Assembly: GCA_947396885.1 (NCBI GenBank)
Contig: OX377204.1
Coordinates: 2,170,001-2,234,000 of the forward strand
DNA: 64,000 nt
From: Heligmosomoides polygyrus polygyrus
Taxonomy: Eukaryota > Nematoda > Chromadorea > Rhabditida > Heligmosomidae
Direction: 5' to 3'
The notes beneath the pieces were generated by a model, which saw only the letters and a program-made list of their open reading frames with translations, ran no database searches and had not been told where the DNA came from. The first letter of the stretch is position 1, and the number at the start of each line of letters is the position of its first letter. A program made the position numbers and the translations under genes. This document shows positions 22,746-33,891 of the stretch, piece after piece.

Positions 22746-22998
22746 TTATCGTTAAAAAGTGAAGTCGCAGAGAGTGACAACAGAAGACCGGATAAGAACA
22801 GCGGAATGAACACAAAGGTTTGGGTCATACCTAGCATTGGGTAGACCTCATGTACATATGTATGCAGTTCCTTCCCTCGCCTCGTTTAAGAGAACCCAAG
22901 CAGAACTGCACAGAAGAACTCGGCGCAATTCTAGAGAGGGCCGTCCTTCCTCTATGCATATCCTCCGCATCTGTCAGCTTTACCCACCCATGTAAAGG

Positions 22999-23303
22999 CC
23001 AGATCTAAGGACAAAAGATAAAGTACGCCGCCACTCAATACCTTTTGGAGTGTGCCACGCCTTCAACTTCTGCGGGATATCGTGGAGGCGAGTTGAATGC
23101 GTATTTGGCCATGCAATGACTTGAGGTGGCCAGCGGATGAAGAAGTCATCGCTTTATGCTTCAGAGACAATTCTGGTACCAAATCACCGACCCGGAGGGA
23201 CCGAATACTTAGCTGGCCTGGGCGGGAAATCCGAACCAGAAACCTGGCATCGGGTGAACGCTACAGCGGTCGCCTCCTCCGACTGTACTTCACGTGCCCA
23301 CTA
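22999..23303 (-). mobile_element. SINE1, copy 3
   Basis: Minus-strand copy with the B-box-like GGTTCGGATTTCC and a diverged A box (GAAGTACAGTCGGAGG). The tail at 23005-23025 is the TTATC-type repeat. Confidence 0.72.
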
Positions 23304-23571
23304 AAGGCAGGCATAGATTTTTATAGCGGGGATATATATCTATCCGAACAAGACGTTTTTCCTTTACTTTATGTTTCTATACAAATCACCGTGAATTAAA
23401 TGTTTGCAGGAAATGAAGGTCGACACTCTTTCTAGACTTATATGAAAGAGAAATGGCTGCTTTATGCTGGGCAAGAGAAGGAACTACCGGATGCGAACAA
23501 TGTTAGCATTGGTGGGCGCATTCTGGAGTCGAATTAAGCGCCTTTTCTAACCGCGCTACCACGCTACCTTA

Positions 23572-24033
23572 GGCCCCGTTTATACTTCGTCGGGGCGCGA
23601 CGCGACACCACGTATAGTGGCCATATTGATTGTGCGACGCGATCGATCAATTTGGCCTTAGGCCAGGGGCATACTTCCATCGCCGCGATGCCATCGCGAC
23701 GCTCAGTCCATGGCCATTCCGCCGCACGCGGTCGAATAGTCAAAGGAAACTTCGCCGCGGCCGCCGCAACAGTGGCGGTCGGTATGCGCGATGGCTTCCC
23801 GGGCATGGCATACTTTTTCGCGCCGCGCGCGGTGTTTAGCGTTGGTCCAGTACGGATCGCGGTCGCGCTCCCTTGCAGAGCGATGGGAGATGCGACGAGC
23901 ACAAAGAAATTCAAATTCCTTCGCGTCGCCCTGCAAAACTCATCGCCGCGATTCCATCGCGGCGACGGGAAGTATGCACGAGGCCTTATTGCGTGGCCAT
24001 CGCGTCGCGCCGCGACGAAGTATAAACGGGGCC
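23572..24033. mobile_element. GC-rich MITE with a second MITE nested inside
   Basis: The outer element has GGCCCCGTTTATACTTCGTCG and inverse ends with a TTA target duplication (23569-23571, 24034-24036). Inside it sits 23661-23985, with GGCCAGGGGCATACTTCC and inverse ends and its own TTA duplication (23658-23660, 23986-23988). 3-bp TWA duplications point to the PIF/Harbinger superfamily, but no transposase is present. The long plus and minus frames here are side effects of the CG palindrome. Confidence 0.82.
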
Positions 24034-24311
24034 TTACGAAAAACACAACTTAAGCTTGAGAATTTACAGATCAAGGTGTGATAGCACCTTGTGGAATGCT
24101 TGGTCTGGTCTACTCCAGTTTTACCAATTTGTTGGATTATGAAATTAATAGGAATCTAGGCGCTATCCGACTAAGGTGACCCTTATGACGATGAGTTTTT
24201 TGTTTTTTGTACTAGATCTCACTATACTACAACAATCCTGGTGTAGAAGTGGAGTGGATCTATGGCCGCTAAAACCAGATCGGAATAGATTCTGAGGTTC
24301 ATCCGCGCTGC

Positions 24312-24465
24312 TCGTGTGAAAACTGCTTTCGTCGCCCAGGGGAGTCCGCAGAATCAGACTAGGGAAGGGACTCCAGTGTGGTTGCGATCCAAACTGCTCG
24401 TGGGGAAACTGCTTTCTTCGCTCAGGGGTAGTCCACAGCTGGAGGGAAGGGACTCCAGGATGCGG
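24312..24465 (+). repeat. Two units of the dispersed GGGACTCCAG repeat
   Basis: Each unit has AAACTGCTTTCGTCGC(C/T)CA...GGGAAGGGACTCCAG. It is the reverse orientation of the 113-bp array at 25050-25436. Single units recur at 38945-39075 and 44513-44640, usually next to SINE2. Confidence 0.65.
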
Positions 24466-24630
24466 GGCAAAAATGACGCAACGCAAGAGAACCAAACCTC
24501 CAACCTCACTCGTACGAAGCAACCCCACCACTCACTGCGCCACGATCAGCTTGCCAGTAGCGCCATCGCGGTGGTACAAGAGACGTCGACGCGAGCCACG
24601 ACGCATCGGCAGTAGGCGCACGCTACAGTA
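24466..24630 (-). mobile_element. SINE2 (tRNA-derived), copy 1
   Basis: The minus strand has the A box TGGCGCAGTGAGTGG and the B box GGTTTGGTTCTC with GGGTTGCTTCGTACGAG between. The same head occurs at 44640, 62354 and 63415. Confidence 0.6.
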
Positions 24631-25049
24631 TCCCGCAAACCTGCCCATCAACCCGCGCGCGCCTATTTGATTCGTTCTACTGAAGACGTCTTGTCTATGC
24701 ATCTATTTCAACCTGGTTTTAGTGGTTTTAACAATTCCCGTGGGAGTGAGCCTCCACTAGGGAAGCGAAGTATTCTATCCTACAGCAGACTGCATATTGA
24801 AATTATCCAGGCCTAATGAGGTACTGCACCCACCGTAGTCGGCTAGCACCGGGGTCTATCCTAGTCGGGAGGGAGGAGGCTGAGGTTACAGCTAGCATTC
24901 CACGATGGCGGCTATTCTTCCTTCGCTGCGCCGCGAGCGGTCGCGTCGCGGACACGTGGCAAACGTAGAAAACGATGTCAGCGCGGTCAGTCGATGTGGA
25001 AGACAGCCGATGGTCGGTCGGTGGCTGCTCACTGCTCCGTGGACACTCC

Positions 25050-25436
25050 TTGAGGACGAAAGCAGTTTCCACATGGGTAGTTTGGATGGCACACACCCTG
25101 GAGTCCCTTCCCTAGCTTGATTCTGCGCTCGAAGAGCGCAGAATCCATCCGCGGACTCTGCCTGAGCGACGAAAGCAGTTCCCACGGGGGCAGTTTGGAT
25201 GGCACACACCCTGGAGTCCCTTGCCTAGCTTGATTCTGCGCTCGAAGAGCGCAGAATCCAGCCGCGGACTCTCCCTGAGCGACGAAAGCAGTTCCCACGG
25301 GGGCAGTTTGGATGGCACACACCCTGGAGTCCCTTCCCTAGCCTGATTCTGCGCTCGATCCGCGGACTCTGCCTGAGCGACGAAAGCAGTTCCCACATGG
25401 GCAGTTTGGATGGCACACACCCTGGATGCTGCGAGA
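25050..25436 (+). repeat. Tandem array, 113-bp period, about 3.5 units
   Basis: GACGAAAGCAGTT recurs at 25055, 25168, 25281 and 25379. Each unit contains GGATGGCACACACCCTGGAG and a perfect short hairpin GATTCTGCGCTC-GAAGAGCGCAGAATC. Units are nearly identical, so the array is recent. The fourth spacing is shortened to 98. Confidence 0.85.
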
Positions 25437-25762
25437 ACCCCAGCTGCGCACTTCCGCTGAGCGCGCACAGCTATGAAGGAAAGATTTCGTGCTCTGTCGC
25501 AAAGATGCGTGAGAATATTGCGGCGGGTGCGTGCGTGCGATGAGCGCTCGCGGCGTAGCGAAGGAAGAATAACCGCGATCGCATTCCACGATACGACACC
25601 GCTTTCTATGAGTCCGCGTGAGTATCATCGTATCATTTGGCAGCATCTGAAGCTCTGGGTCAAATTCAAGCGATGGGGGGTGGAGACGCAAAACATCGTA
25701 CATCCCTCTCCGACTAGGATAGATCCATTAGTAATAGTATATAATAGTTTTGATAAAAAGCA

Positions 25763-28700
25763 CTCCCACATGGTTCAGCGCCTCATCGTGGCGTGGGGGT
25801 GGCAATGGGTGTCGAACTGCGATGTACAGCGGAGGTTTTCAATCTCCGGCAGGGTCTCCCAGGCTGAGAAGGAGTTCGACAATTCTTCGGAAGCCTAGCG
25901 AAGTCTGAATCACAGCACGCCCCGAAGGCACGAAAGGGGCACCCCGAAGGCAAGAAAGGGGTGATACGAGCTCCGCCCGGGGCGAGAAGGGAGGTAGACA
26001 CCACAAACGGTTATTGGTTTTGGTGGTGTCACCTCATGTGAAGTCCGGCACGCCATGCCCTGCAGAAATTGCAAAAATGGCAACGATTCCAGCGTCAGGC
26101 CCAGGTTGACAGGCCGGCTGATGGAGAAACCTGTCACAAACCATGATCAAAAGTCGCAATGGAATCAGTATAAAGACTAGGACGTCACCCGGAAGTGACG
26201 CGCAGAACCCCCGCCCGAGTTCTGCGGTCAGTATGCGAGGGCTACCGAGGGCAGAACGACCTCGGCCAAAGAAGCTAGTTCGAGTGGGGACTCTGAATGT
26301 GGGAACGCTGACCGGAAGATCCAGAGAGGTGGCCGACTTGATGAAGCGCAGAAAGATAGAAGTCCTGTGTCTGCAGGAAACGAGATGGAAAGGAGCGAAG
26401 GCCAAGGAGATTGGAGAAGGGGTCAAGCTGTACTACAACGGAGAGGATACGAAGAGGAACGGTGTCGGGATAGCTGTCGCAGAGTCCCTCAGGGATTCGG
26501 TAGCTGCTGTCCAAAGGATAAACGACCGCATCATGTCACTGCGGCTCGACACGAAGGAGGGTTACTGGACTGTCATGTCCGCCTACGCCCCTCAGACCGG
26601 ATGCCCCGAGCACGAGAAAGATGATTTCTACTTCACGCTCGAGGAGGCCATAAGGTCCGTACCAGAAGGCGATTACCTGTCCATAGCAGGGGATATGAAT
26701 GGCCACGTAGGGAGTGGAAGAAGAGGAGTAGAAAGGGTACATGGAGGTAAACGGGTCGGCTTGATGAACCCAGATGGAGAAAGAATTCTCGAGCTGGCTA
26801 TTGCCCACGACCTGGTGGTCTGTAGCACCTTCTTCGCGAAGAGGGAGAGCCAGAAGGTGACCTATGCTAGCGGAGGAAGAAGGACGGAAGTCGACCACAT
26901 CCTAGTGCGAAGACCTGCCTTGAAAACTGTCCGGGATGTGAAGGTCCTTCCGGCTGAAGATGTAGCACCACAGCACAGGCCATTGGTAGCTGACCTGGCC
27001 ATACCTCTACCCAGCAAACCCAAGGTAAGAACAGAACCCAGAATCCGATGGTGGAAACTGCGGGGTTCAGAGCGCAACGAGCTACGAAGGAGGGTGCTCG
27101 ATGCAGGTCTTCCGGATCCAACTGGTCCCGTGAACGAGACCTGGAGGAGGGTGACCCAAACGATTCTACGATGTGCCAAGGAAACCCTCGGTGAAACAAA
27201 GGGAGGGATCAGAGGAGATAAGGCTGCATGGTTCTGGAATGAAGAGGTGCAGGCTGTGGTGAGGAAAAAGAAGGAGGCCTATAAGCAGTGGCAAACGACA
27301 AGCGCACCCGAGCATCTTACAGTCTATAGGAAGATGAAGAGCCTGGCAAAAGCAGCTGTAGCGAAAGCGAAGAGAGCGGAGATGGATGCCCTATATGAGA
27401 AGCTAGATGGGCCACAGGGAGAGAAGTTTGCTATCCGGCTGGCTAAGGCGCGGCATAGAGCTTGCGCCGACATTCGAGTGGTCAAGACAGTGAGGGGTGC
27501 TGACGGCAGGGTACTACGGAGGCCAGTCGAGGTCAGAAAAAGATAGGAGGAGTACTTCAAGGAGCTCCTGAATGAAGAATTGCCTCGTCGCGAAGTTCAA
27601 GAAGAACAACCAACGGAAGGACCCATCCCATCCTGGACGCGGGAAGAGGTTCGCAACGCCATAGGAAAGATGAAGCTCGGGAAGGCAGCTGGACCTGATG
27701 GGGTGCCAGTAGAGGCTTGGAAGGTGCTTGGGGACTGTGGAGTCAATTGGCTGACACAGTTCTTCAACAGAGTCATGATAGACAGTAAGATGCCGGATGA
27801 CTGGAGGGACAGCATCATAGTCCCCATCTTCAAACAGAAAGGGGACGCGTCCGAGTGCTCCAACTACCGAGGGATCAAACTGATCTCGCACACGATGAAG
27901 ATCTACGAACGTCTGGTCGACTCGAGGCTGAGGGAGATGGTGACAATCTCCCAGGAGCAGTGGGGCTTCATGCCTGAGAGGTCCACCACAGACGCCATCT
28001 TCATCGCTCGCCAGGTAATGGAGAAATATCGGGAGAAACGAAAGCCCTGCTACATGGCCTTTCTGGACTTGGAGAAAGCCTACGACAGGCTACCCCGGGC
28101 CGTGCTCTGGAAATCGCTCCGAGGTAGAGGTGTCCCGGAACGTCTGATCACAGTCGTAAAGGACATGTACGAAGGCTCGAAAGCGGCGGTACGAACCCCA
28201 CACGGAATGACAAAGAAGATGGACATCACAGTGGGTGTACATCAAGGGTCGGCTCTGAGTCCGTTCCTCTTCGTGCTGACGCTTGACTGCATAGTGAAAC
28301 TCCTGGAGGAAGGCCCTCTCAGGACCATCCTCTACGCGGACGATATCGCTCTAGTAGCCGACAGCCGGGAGGACCTGGAGGAGAAGGTGAGGCTGTGGCA
28401 AGTAGCCCTCGCGGATAACGGCCTGCGGCTGAACGTGAAGAAGACCAAGTTTATCAGCTCTGAGCAGTGCACTAGACCGATCCTAGACTGCCAAGGGGAG
28501 GCGATCGAGAAGGTGGAAGAATTCCGCTACCTCGGAAGTGACCTATCCGAGGAAGGAAGTGTGGACCAGGCGGTCAGGGGACGGATAAACGCAGCCTGGC
28601 TCAAATGGAGGGAGTCCACAGGAATCCTCTGCGACCGTAGGTGCTCCAGGACACTCAAAGGAAAGCTCTATAGAACAGTGGTGAGGCCTGCCCTCCTCTA

Positions 28701-29126
28701 CGGCAGTGAGTGCTGGGCCCTAGGTAAAGCGCAGGAGCGGCAATTGCATGCGGCGGAAATGAGGATGCTCAGGTGGGCTTGTGGATGGACCCGTCGGGAC
28801 AGGGTGCGAAACGAGGATGTTAGGGCAGTGATGAAGACAGTTCCGATCCAGCTGAAGATGAGGGAGCAGCGCCTGAGGTGGTACGGACACGTCCTCAGAA
28901 GACCAGAGGATCACCCCATAAGGTTGGCCCTAGATTTCGAGGCACCCGGAAAGCGTCCGAGAGGAGCCCCAAGGAAAAGGTGGAAGGATGTCATCAAGAA
29001 AGATCTCGCTGAAGTCGGCGCCATGCCAGACGACGCCTTTGATAGGATGAGGTGGCGACGGATCATAAGAACAGCGGACCCTGCGACTGCGCGGGACTAA
29101 ACGCTCGGGAGAAGAAGAAGAAGAAG
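25763..29126 (+). mobile_element. RTE-type LINE, copy 2, full length
   Basis: A 17-bp target duplication (AGTTTTGATAAAAAGCA at 25746-25762 and 29127-29143) brackets 3364 bp. A GC-rich 5' UTR of about 380 bp precedes the reading frame, and the 3' end is a GAA microsatellite right after the stop. One nonsense codon is the only break seen in the whole frame, which suggests a recent insertion. Confidence 0.93.
26143..29100 (+). pseudogene. RTE endonuclease-reverse transcriptase with one in-frame TAG
   Basis: The frame opens at ATG 26143 (or 26233) and stays in one phase to TAA 29098-29100, interrupted only by TAG at 27544-27546. Endonuclease (26280-27010): TLNVGTLTGRSREVADLM, LQETRWKG, SAYAPQTGC, AGDMNGHVG, EVDHILV, PQHRPLV. 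Reverse transcriptase (27660-28560): GKAAGPDGVPVEAWKVLGD, NYRGIKLISHTMKIYERLV, FLDLEKAYDRLP, VHQGSALSPFLF, catalytic YADDIALVAD. C-terminal region: TVVRPALLYGSECWALG, RWYGHVLRRPED, GKRPRGAPRKRW. The stop sits between KR and EEYFKELLN, where related elements carry Trp (RW.EYF), so one G-to-A change (TGG to TAG) explains it. Confidence 0.92.
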
Positions 29127-29699
29127 AGTTTTGATAAAAAGCAAAAAAAGTCGCCACCACAGCAGAGCACCCTTTCCGCCCCCCCCCCCCCACGAGAAAG
29201 GGTTCTCATGAGCATCAGCAGCTACTCAAAGTGTGACTCACTCGAGTATTCTAGGCATAGTTCGAGTACGACAACACAGAGAACGACGGTCCGTCCTCTA
29301 ATCAACATGTCATTATGAAAAGTGAAGTCAACCCTCTGATGATCCGCCGAGTCGGAAGTGATACAAGCGCGTGTATCAATCCTACATTCACGTTGTTGTA
29401 ATCAGCCTTCATGACCACGAGTGAGGTTCACTCGTTCCTCTCAGAACAGAGCGCGACTAGCAAATGCGACATATTCGACATCAGGGGCCAGATTCAGGCG
29501 AACTCCGTTTCCACCCCTCCCCCCCCCCCCCCCGCTTGAATTTGACCCAGAGCTTCAGGTGCTGCCAAATGATACGATGGCAGACAGACACAGACACAGA
29601 CAGACAGACATGCACACAGACATGTCACGCGGACTCATAGAATGTGACATAGCAAATGCGACATATTCGACATTAGGGGCCGGATTCGACTTGGGCCAA

Positions 29700-29990
29700 A
29701 TCGTCGAAAATTAGATGGGCCGGCCGCGTAATGCGCTTCGCAGACACCCGCTGGACGAGAGCCGTCACCGACTGGATTCCGCGGGATGTCAAGAGAACAA
29801 CAGGACGCCCACCAACGCGTTGCTCGGACTTCTTCGTGAATGCCTTGAACGAACGATATGATGCTCTCCGTGTCCCTCGAGCGAGGAGGATCCATTGGAA
29901 CACTCTGGCAGGCGAAAGGGACGAACGGAGACGCTGCTGGCGCCCGCTCGAGCCACTCGGTAATCAAGGGCACGATGTGTGACACAGGTG
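29700..29990 (+). pseudogene. LINE family C, 3'-terminal coding fragment
   Basis: It reads [60 protein letters not shown] and RRRCWRPLE. This is the C-terminal end of an EN/RT non-LTR element. Other copies are at 47420, 51215, 56181, 58696 and 59587. It is 5'-truncated; a GTGACACAGGTGA-like tail follows. Confidence 0.8.
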
Positions 29991-30283
29991 AGTCTTCTTT
30001 ATCAGTTACAGGTACAAGAGTCAACTACAAATTCATGCGTTTGGAGGGGTTAGCTCTTTTTTCCTGGATCGGTTACAAGTTGTGTGCAACTTTTTCTTTC
30101 AGTTCGAAATTGATTGTCAAAGTGTTGCCACTGCATGGTGATTTGTCATTCTCGTGTTGTTCTTTTAGTTTAGGTGAATTATTCATCGTAAAGTTTGCTT
30201 CTTTTGTTTTCAATCAAGCGTATTGTGCATGTTTGTTTGACGTGTAAATAAATGGCTAAATAAATAACAACTTAAGAATTCTA

Positions 30284-30450
30284 GGTACACGTCGCGAAGA
30301 TGGGCAGCATTGGAAGGTGATGGTGCGTCAGCCAATCAGAATACTGACCGTACAAACTCCCTCTGAATCAATTCGGCATGCCAATTTGATGCGGACTGAT
30401 TGGCTGACGCGCCTCCATCTAACAATGCTGCCACTTTCGCGTCGACATAT
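30284..30450. mobile_element. MITE, GATGGGCAGCATTGG family, copy 1
   Basis: GGTACACGTCGCGAAGATGG...CAGCATTGG is inverted at CCAATGCTGCC-like...CGTCGACATATACC. The internal GCCAATCAG/CTGATTGGC arms form a second hairpin. Relatives lie at 34541, 49250 and 57817. Confidence 0.75.
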
Positions 30451-30589
30451 ACCGAATTCTAAAAAATGGAAACTCTGGATGATCATATATACTCTGAAAT
30501 TATTTGAATGCTGTGATAAATCACAGTTGGGTATGATACGCACTGTGAATGGCGCTATCTGATGTTGTTGGTCCAAATGAGAACAACTA

Positions 30590-31829
30590 TTAGGTTGAGT
30601 CACAAATTTTGCAGCATTTCTGTTTTTTCTGGAACTCAAAGTGAACTTACAAAAGTATTATATTTTCTTTGAAAGCTTGTTTCGTAGCGATCATTCTCAG
30701 TGGTGTCATTAATTTTTCTTGGGTTACTGAAAAAATTTTATTCACAAGAACGTTGATCACTCAAAGCGAAAAAATGTGTGATTTCATTTTCAATGAGTCA
30801 CGCTCGGGAGCAACCTAGCGACGGGGTCAATCAGATTCAGGAAATCACCTGCAAGTTCACTCCTGACCAAATAACTTATTGAAGATGGTATCAGAAGCTC
30901 CTTTCCGCTCAAAAGGGCTGGGAAGTAAACCACTTCCAACTGCAAGCAAAGGGGATCTGCGTAAACCCCATCAAGTCGATTTCTTCTCAAACCACATCAG
31001 GACTGACCGCTGGTCTCCACACCTCCAACTGAACCACCGCTCATCGGATGCAGAAGACTGGAAGACCGCCGAAATCGCCGCCGTCAGTGCCTCATGCGTT
31101 GACGGAAACCCAACTAAATCGCTGTGCTTCCGACTGCGGAGAGCTCATGCACCGGTTCAAGCGGGGGAGCCGGATCGAATCTCTACCAGCGATGAAGAGC
31201 GGATGCTTCTCTACAACTGTGAAACAGGACTGCAATAGCTGGAACGCAACGAGCTGGAGGTTCTGACGTCAAAACCCGAGCTCCACCGAAAGAAGGTCCT
31301 GCTGTGCGTTTGGTGGATGTGCACTGGCCCAGTGCACCGGGAGCTTCTCCACGTAGTCAAACCATCCTTGGCGTTTGCTTCTGCAAACAACTGGACCAGA
31401 TCTAGCAAAAATTGGTGGAAAAAGGAGTCGATATGAGCCAATATTTCTTTCACCAAGGCAACGGCCGACCTCTTACGGCACTCCAGACGCTGGTAAAAAT
31501 CTAGGAATTGGACTGGAAAAAATCAAGCAACGATCATACACCTCGGACACTGCGCCGTCTCACTGCCATCTGCTTCTGTCGAACGATCACTTCCTCCATT
31601 TTAGGCGTTTCGCCTAAGTCGATGAGGTCACGGCGGTGGTACACGACTTCTTCAGGTCGAAACCGACCAAATTCTACAGAGATGTAATCCACTCAGTGCA
31701 TGAAAAGCGAAACAATGTCATTGAGAATAATGGCAATTATTCCGTTTAACTCAGTCATTTTTGCTTTGTGGCATAATCTTATTTTTGCTGGAAGACAAAT
31801 TTTGTTGCAAAATTTATGACTCAACCTAA
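30590..31829 (+). mobile_element. Mariner C
   Basis: TTAGGTTGAGTCACAAATTTTG and its inverse (CATAAATTTTGCAACAAAAT on the complement) define a 1240-bp element. TA flanks both ends (30588-30589, 31830-31831). Length and TSD fit mariner. Seen once in the window. Confidence 0.85.
30776..31735 (+). pseudogene. Mariner C transposase, frameshifted
   Basis: Motifs appear in order over several frames: MSDFIFN..., NLLKMVSEAPFRSK, EERMLLYNCETGLQ, ELHRKKVLLCVWWMCTGPVH, ASANNWTRSSKN (shifted), TAPSHCHLLLSNDHFLHF and VDEVTAVVHDFFRSKPTKFY. The order matches irritans/SETMAR-like mariners. The final catalytic Asp of APSDYH is His-Cys here and at least five frameshifts are present. Confidence 0.72.
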
Positions 31830-32227
31830 TATAACAACCTAAACGAAGGCTTCCGCAAAACATTTCCAACTCGTCCACAACTTTTTCGGACTGCCTCCTA
31901 GCTTGAAATGCAACTAATCTAAAGCATAAGAGAATGGAGTTGTTTTGGGTGCAAGAAGCCATTTTAGTAGATTTTAGCATGTCGGCATAGCGAAGGTCTT
32001 GCAATAAACTGCTAAGTAGGAAAGGATTTCGAGCAGCCATAGAACTTCAAGTGGAAACCAGGGTCATTAGAAAGAGCTCGGAATGCTGATTACGAATATG
32101 TGTGTCAAAATTGCAAAGAGAAACTTGAGCGAGTTGTGAATTGTCGAAGTATGTAAGGTGGCCAGACTGAAGGCTGGCCGTGCGAAAGAGCTGGCGTGGT
32201 AGCGGTAAGGAATGGAGGCTCCGTAAC

Positions 32228-32305
32228 TGTCTCAGCATCGGTGGCGCAGGGGCAGTGCTCGGGCACGTCACGTGTAAGGCCGTTGGTTCGATCCCCATGG
32301 CTAGA
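32228..32305 (+). mobile_element. tRNA-like sequence (SINE head or tRNA pseudogene)
   Basis: GGTGGCGCAGGGGCAGTGC supplies an A box and GGTTCGATCCCC a B box with spacing like a tRNA. The acceptor and T stems do not pair well, so a functional tRNA is unlikely. It differs from the SINE1-3 heads. Confidence 0.4.
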
Positions 32306-32589
32306 GTCTTTTCTGCACATCCTGATTTCTCTTCGAATTAACTCTTTGACAGGTGTTTGATTAAATAGCCGGTGAAACTATTATGCACGTTTGCAAAAAT
32401 ACTTCAAGGTAAAACTGCAATGGTGAAATTTTTATTTACTATTGTGCACAAATGGAGTCAAAATACTATATTGAGTAACTGGAGGTGTTGCAAGAACTTT
32501 ACTATTCATGGAACAAAGCAAAAGATAGTAGGACGTGTAGAAATTGTAACCCTTCACTACTCAAGCATTGACATTGAGCATTGAGAAGC

Positions 32590-33488
32590 TTAAAACGTTG
32601 ACGACAATATGAGCCACCGGTGGCTCATACGTGTCTGTCGGCGTGGGACAATATGAGCCACCGGTGGCTCACAACTTTTCGCGCTATTTTTTGCACTGCT
32701 ACCGTCGGTTTTTAAAGATGCCCTAATTATTTGGGATAGAAAAATGTCCAACAGAAATAATCAACAAAATTGTCTTTGCTATCATTAGATATATCGAATT
32801 AAAAAATTTTACAAGGAAGGAGACCAATTCTACAATCAAATCAATTCAAGTCAGCATTTTTCACCCAAACATTGCCTAAGGAGGTTATTTGGAGTGCCGA
32901 TCACGAATCGGATATCCGTTTATGAAATTTCGGCCGATTACGATAGATTACAGTAGGTACGGGTGAGTAAGGCTGTCGGAGTCATGGTCAACGATTTCGC
33001 ACAAACCTCGCCTGGGGGATTATTTGGGATGCTGATCACGAACATCCGTTTTTGGTGTTACAGTGGACTAAGGTAGGTTACGGTAGGTACGGGTGAATAA
33101 GGCTGTCTGCGATTACCCGTACCTACCGTAACCTACCGTACTGTACCGTAATGTCGAAAACGGATGTCCGATCGTGATCAGCACCCTAATAACCTCCCAG
33201 GCGACGTTTGGAGGAAAACGGTGATCATGACCTCGGCAGCCTTAGTCACCCGTACCTACCGTAACCTATCGCAATCGGTCAAAATTTCATAAACGGATAT
33301 CAGATTCGTGATCAGCACCCTAAATAATCCCTCCGGTCGAGGTTTGATAGGAAAAAACGTGCAAAACAAAAAAAGTGGTCCGCGAGGGACACTATGAGCC
33401 ACCGGTGGCTCATAGAGCGTGCGCGTAGAAGCGCGGGGTGCGCCAGGCGGCTTTCTGTCGCAGAACACGGTTGTCGTCAATGTGTTAA
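32590..33488. mobile_element. piggyBac-like non-autonomous element (TTAA-flanked)
   Basis: TTAA lies at both ends (32590-32593, 33485-33488), followed by inverted AACGTTGACGACAA and TTGTCGTCAATGTG. TTAA targets with CACATTGACG-like tips are the piggyBac signature. Near the two ends are copies of the palindrome TGAGCCACCGGTGGCTCA. The interior (32870-33350) is a palindromic array of blocks also found at 37110-37440. No transposase is encoded. Confidence 0.72.
32608..33415. promoter_or_regulatory. Three copies of a perfect palindrome near the piggyBac-like ends
   Basis: The core TGAGCCACCGGTGGCTCA occurs at 32610-32627, 32654-32671 and 33395-33412. With flanking bases the palindromes extend to 22, 18 and 24 bp. 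Two lie just inside the left end and one 73 bp inside the right end. They are candidate transposase-binding sites; this is inference. Confidence 0.5.
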
Positions 33489-33883
33489 AGTTTTCCGTTG
33501 ACATTCCGCTTCTAGGCACCGGCGCAACGATCTGATCAGGTCGATCGGGTCTCGAAGTCTCGTCCTTAGGAATTACGTAGAAATCACCAAATTCCACTCC
33601 ATTTCTGGACGACGCATAGAGACATCTCTTCTGGGACTATCTATGAAGGCTTGGAATTCTAGAAGAATCGTGACGTTGCTCTCACAACGTCCGGGTGAAC
33701 GGCTCCTGGGGGGTCGCTGAGCTGACGAATGGTCAAAACGCATCGACCCACCGCAGTGAGTTTGGCGCTCGATTTGCTCAGTTCGATTCCCGGAACTGCT
33801 GCTACGAGGCGTCCTTCTTCTATACTAACGTGAGTTCCGATAATCTCTACACTGTATCTGCGGACTTCTGAAGATGTAGACAG

Positions 33884-33889
33884 TTTCAG
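33884..33889 (+). promoter_or_regulatory. Putative spliced-leader acceptor (TTTCAG)
   Basis: TTTCAG stands two bases before the ATG at 33892, the usual place for SL1 trans-splicing in nematodes. It fixes that ATG as the start of the downstream gene. Confidence 0.55.
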
Positions 33890-33891
33890 CG

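Larger units (their letters stand above)
25590..29645. mobile_element. Inverted-repeat element split by RTE LINE copy 2
   Basis: Left arm sequence (GAGTCCGCGTGAG, ATGATACGATACTCAC on the complement, TTTGGCAGCATCTGAAGC, GGGTCAAATTCAAGCG) at about 25605-25690 recurs inverted at about 29515-29640 (CGCTTGAATTTGACCC, GCTTCAGGTGCTGCCAAATG, CACGCGGACTC). The LINE at 25763-29126 sits between the arms. Confidence 0.5.

Noticed and set aside
23564..24081. Several 70-160-codon frames on both strands
   Set aside because: They arise from the CG-rich palindromic MITE, which reads open in many frames; there are no domains and both strands are alike.
24163..25703. Cys-containing repetitive frames such as SKLPPWELLSSLRQSP
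   Set aside because: They are translations of the 113-bp tandem repeat; unit length is not a multiple of three and the frame changes between units.
31693..32040. Minus-strand 115-codon frame starting MAARNPFLLSSLLQDL
   Set aside because: Half of it runs through the right end of mariner C; no splice sites or known family.
32228..32305. Functional tRNA gene
   Set aside because: A and B boxes are present, but the acceptor stem does not pair and the T stem has mismatches; listed as a tRNA-like repeat instead.
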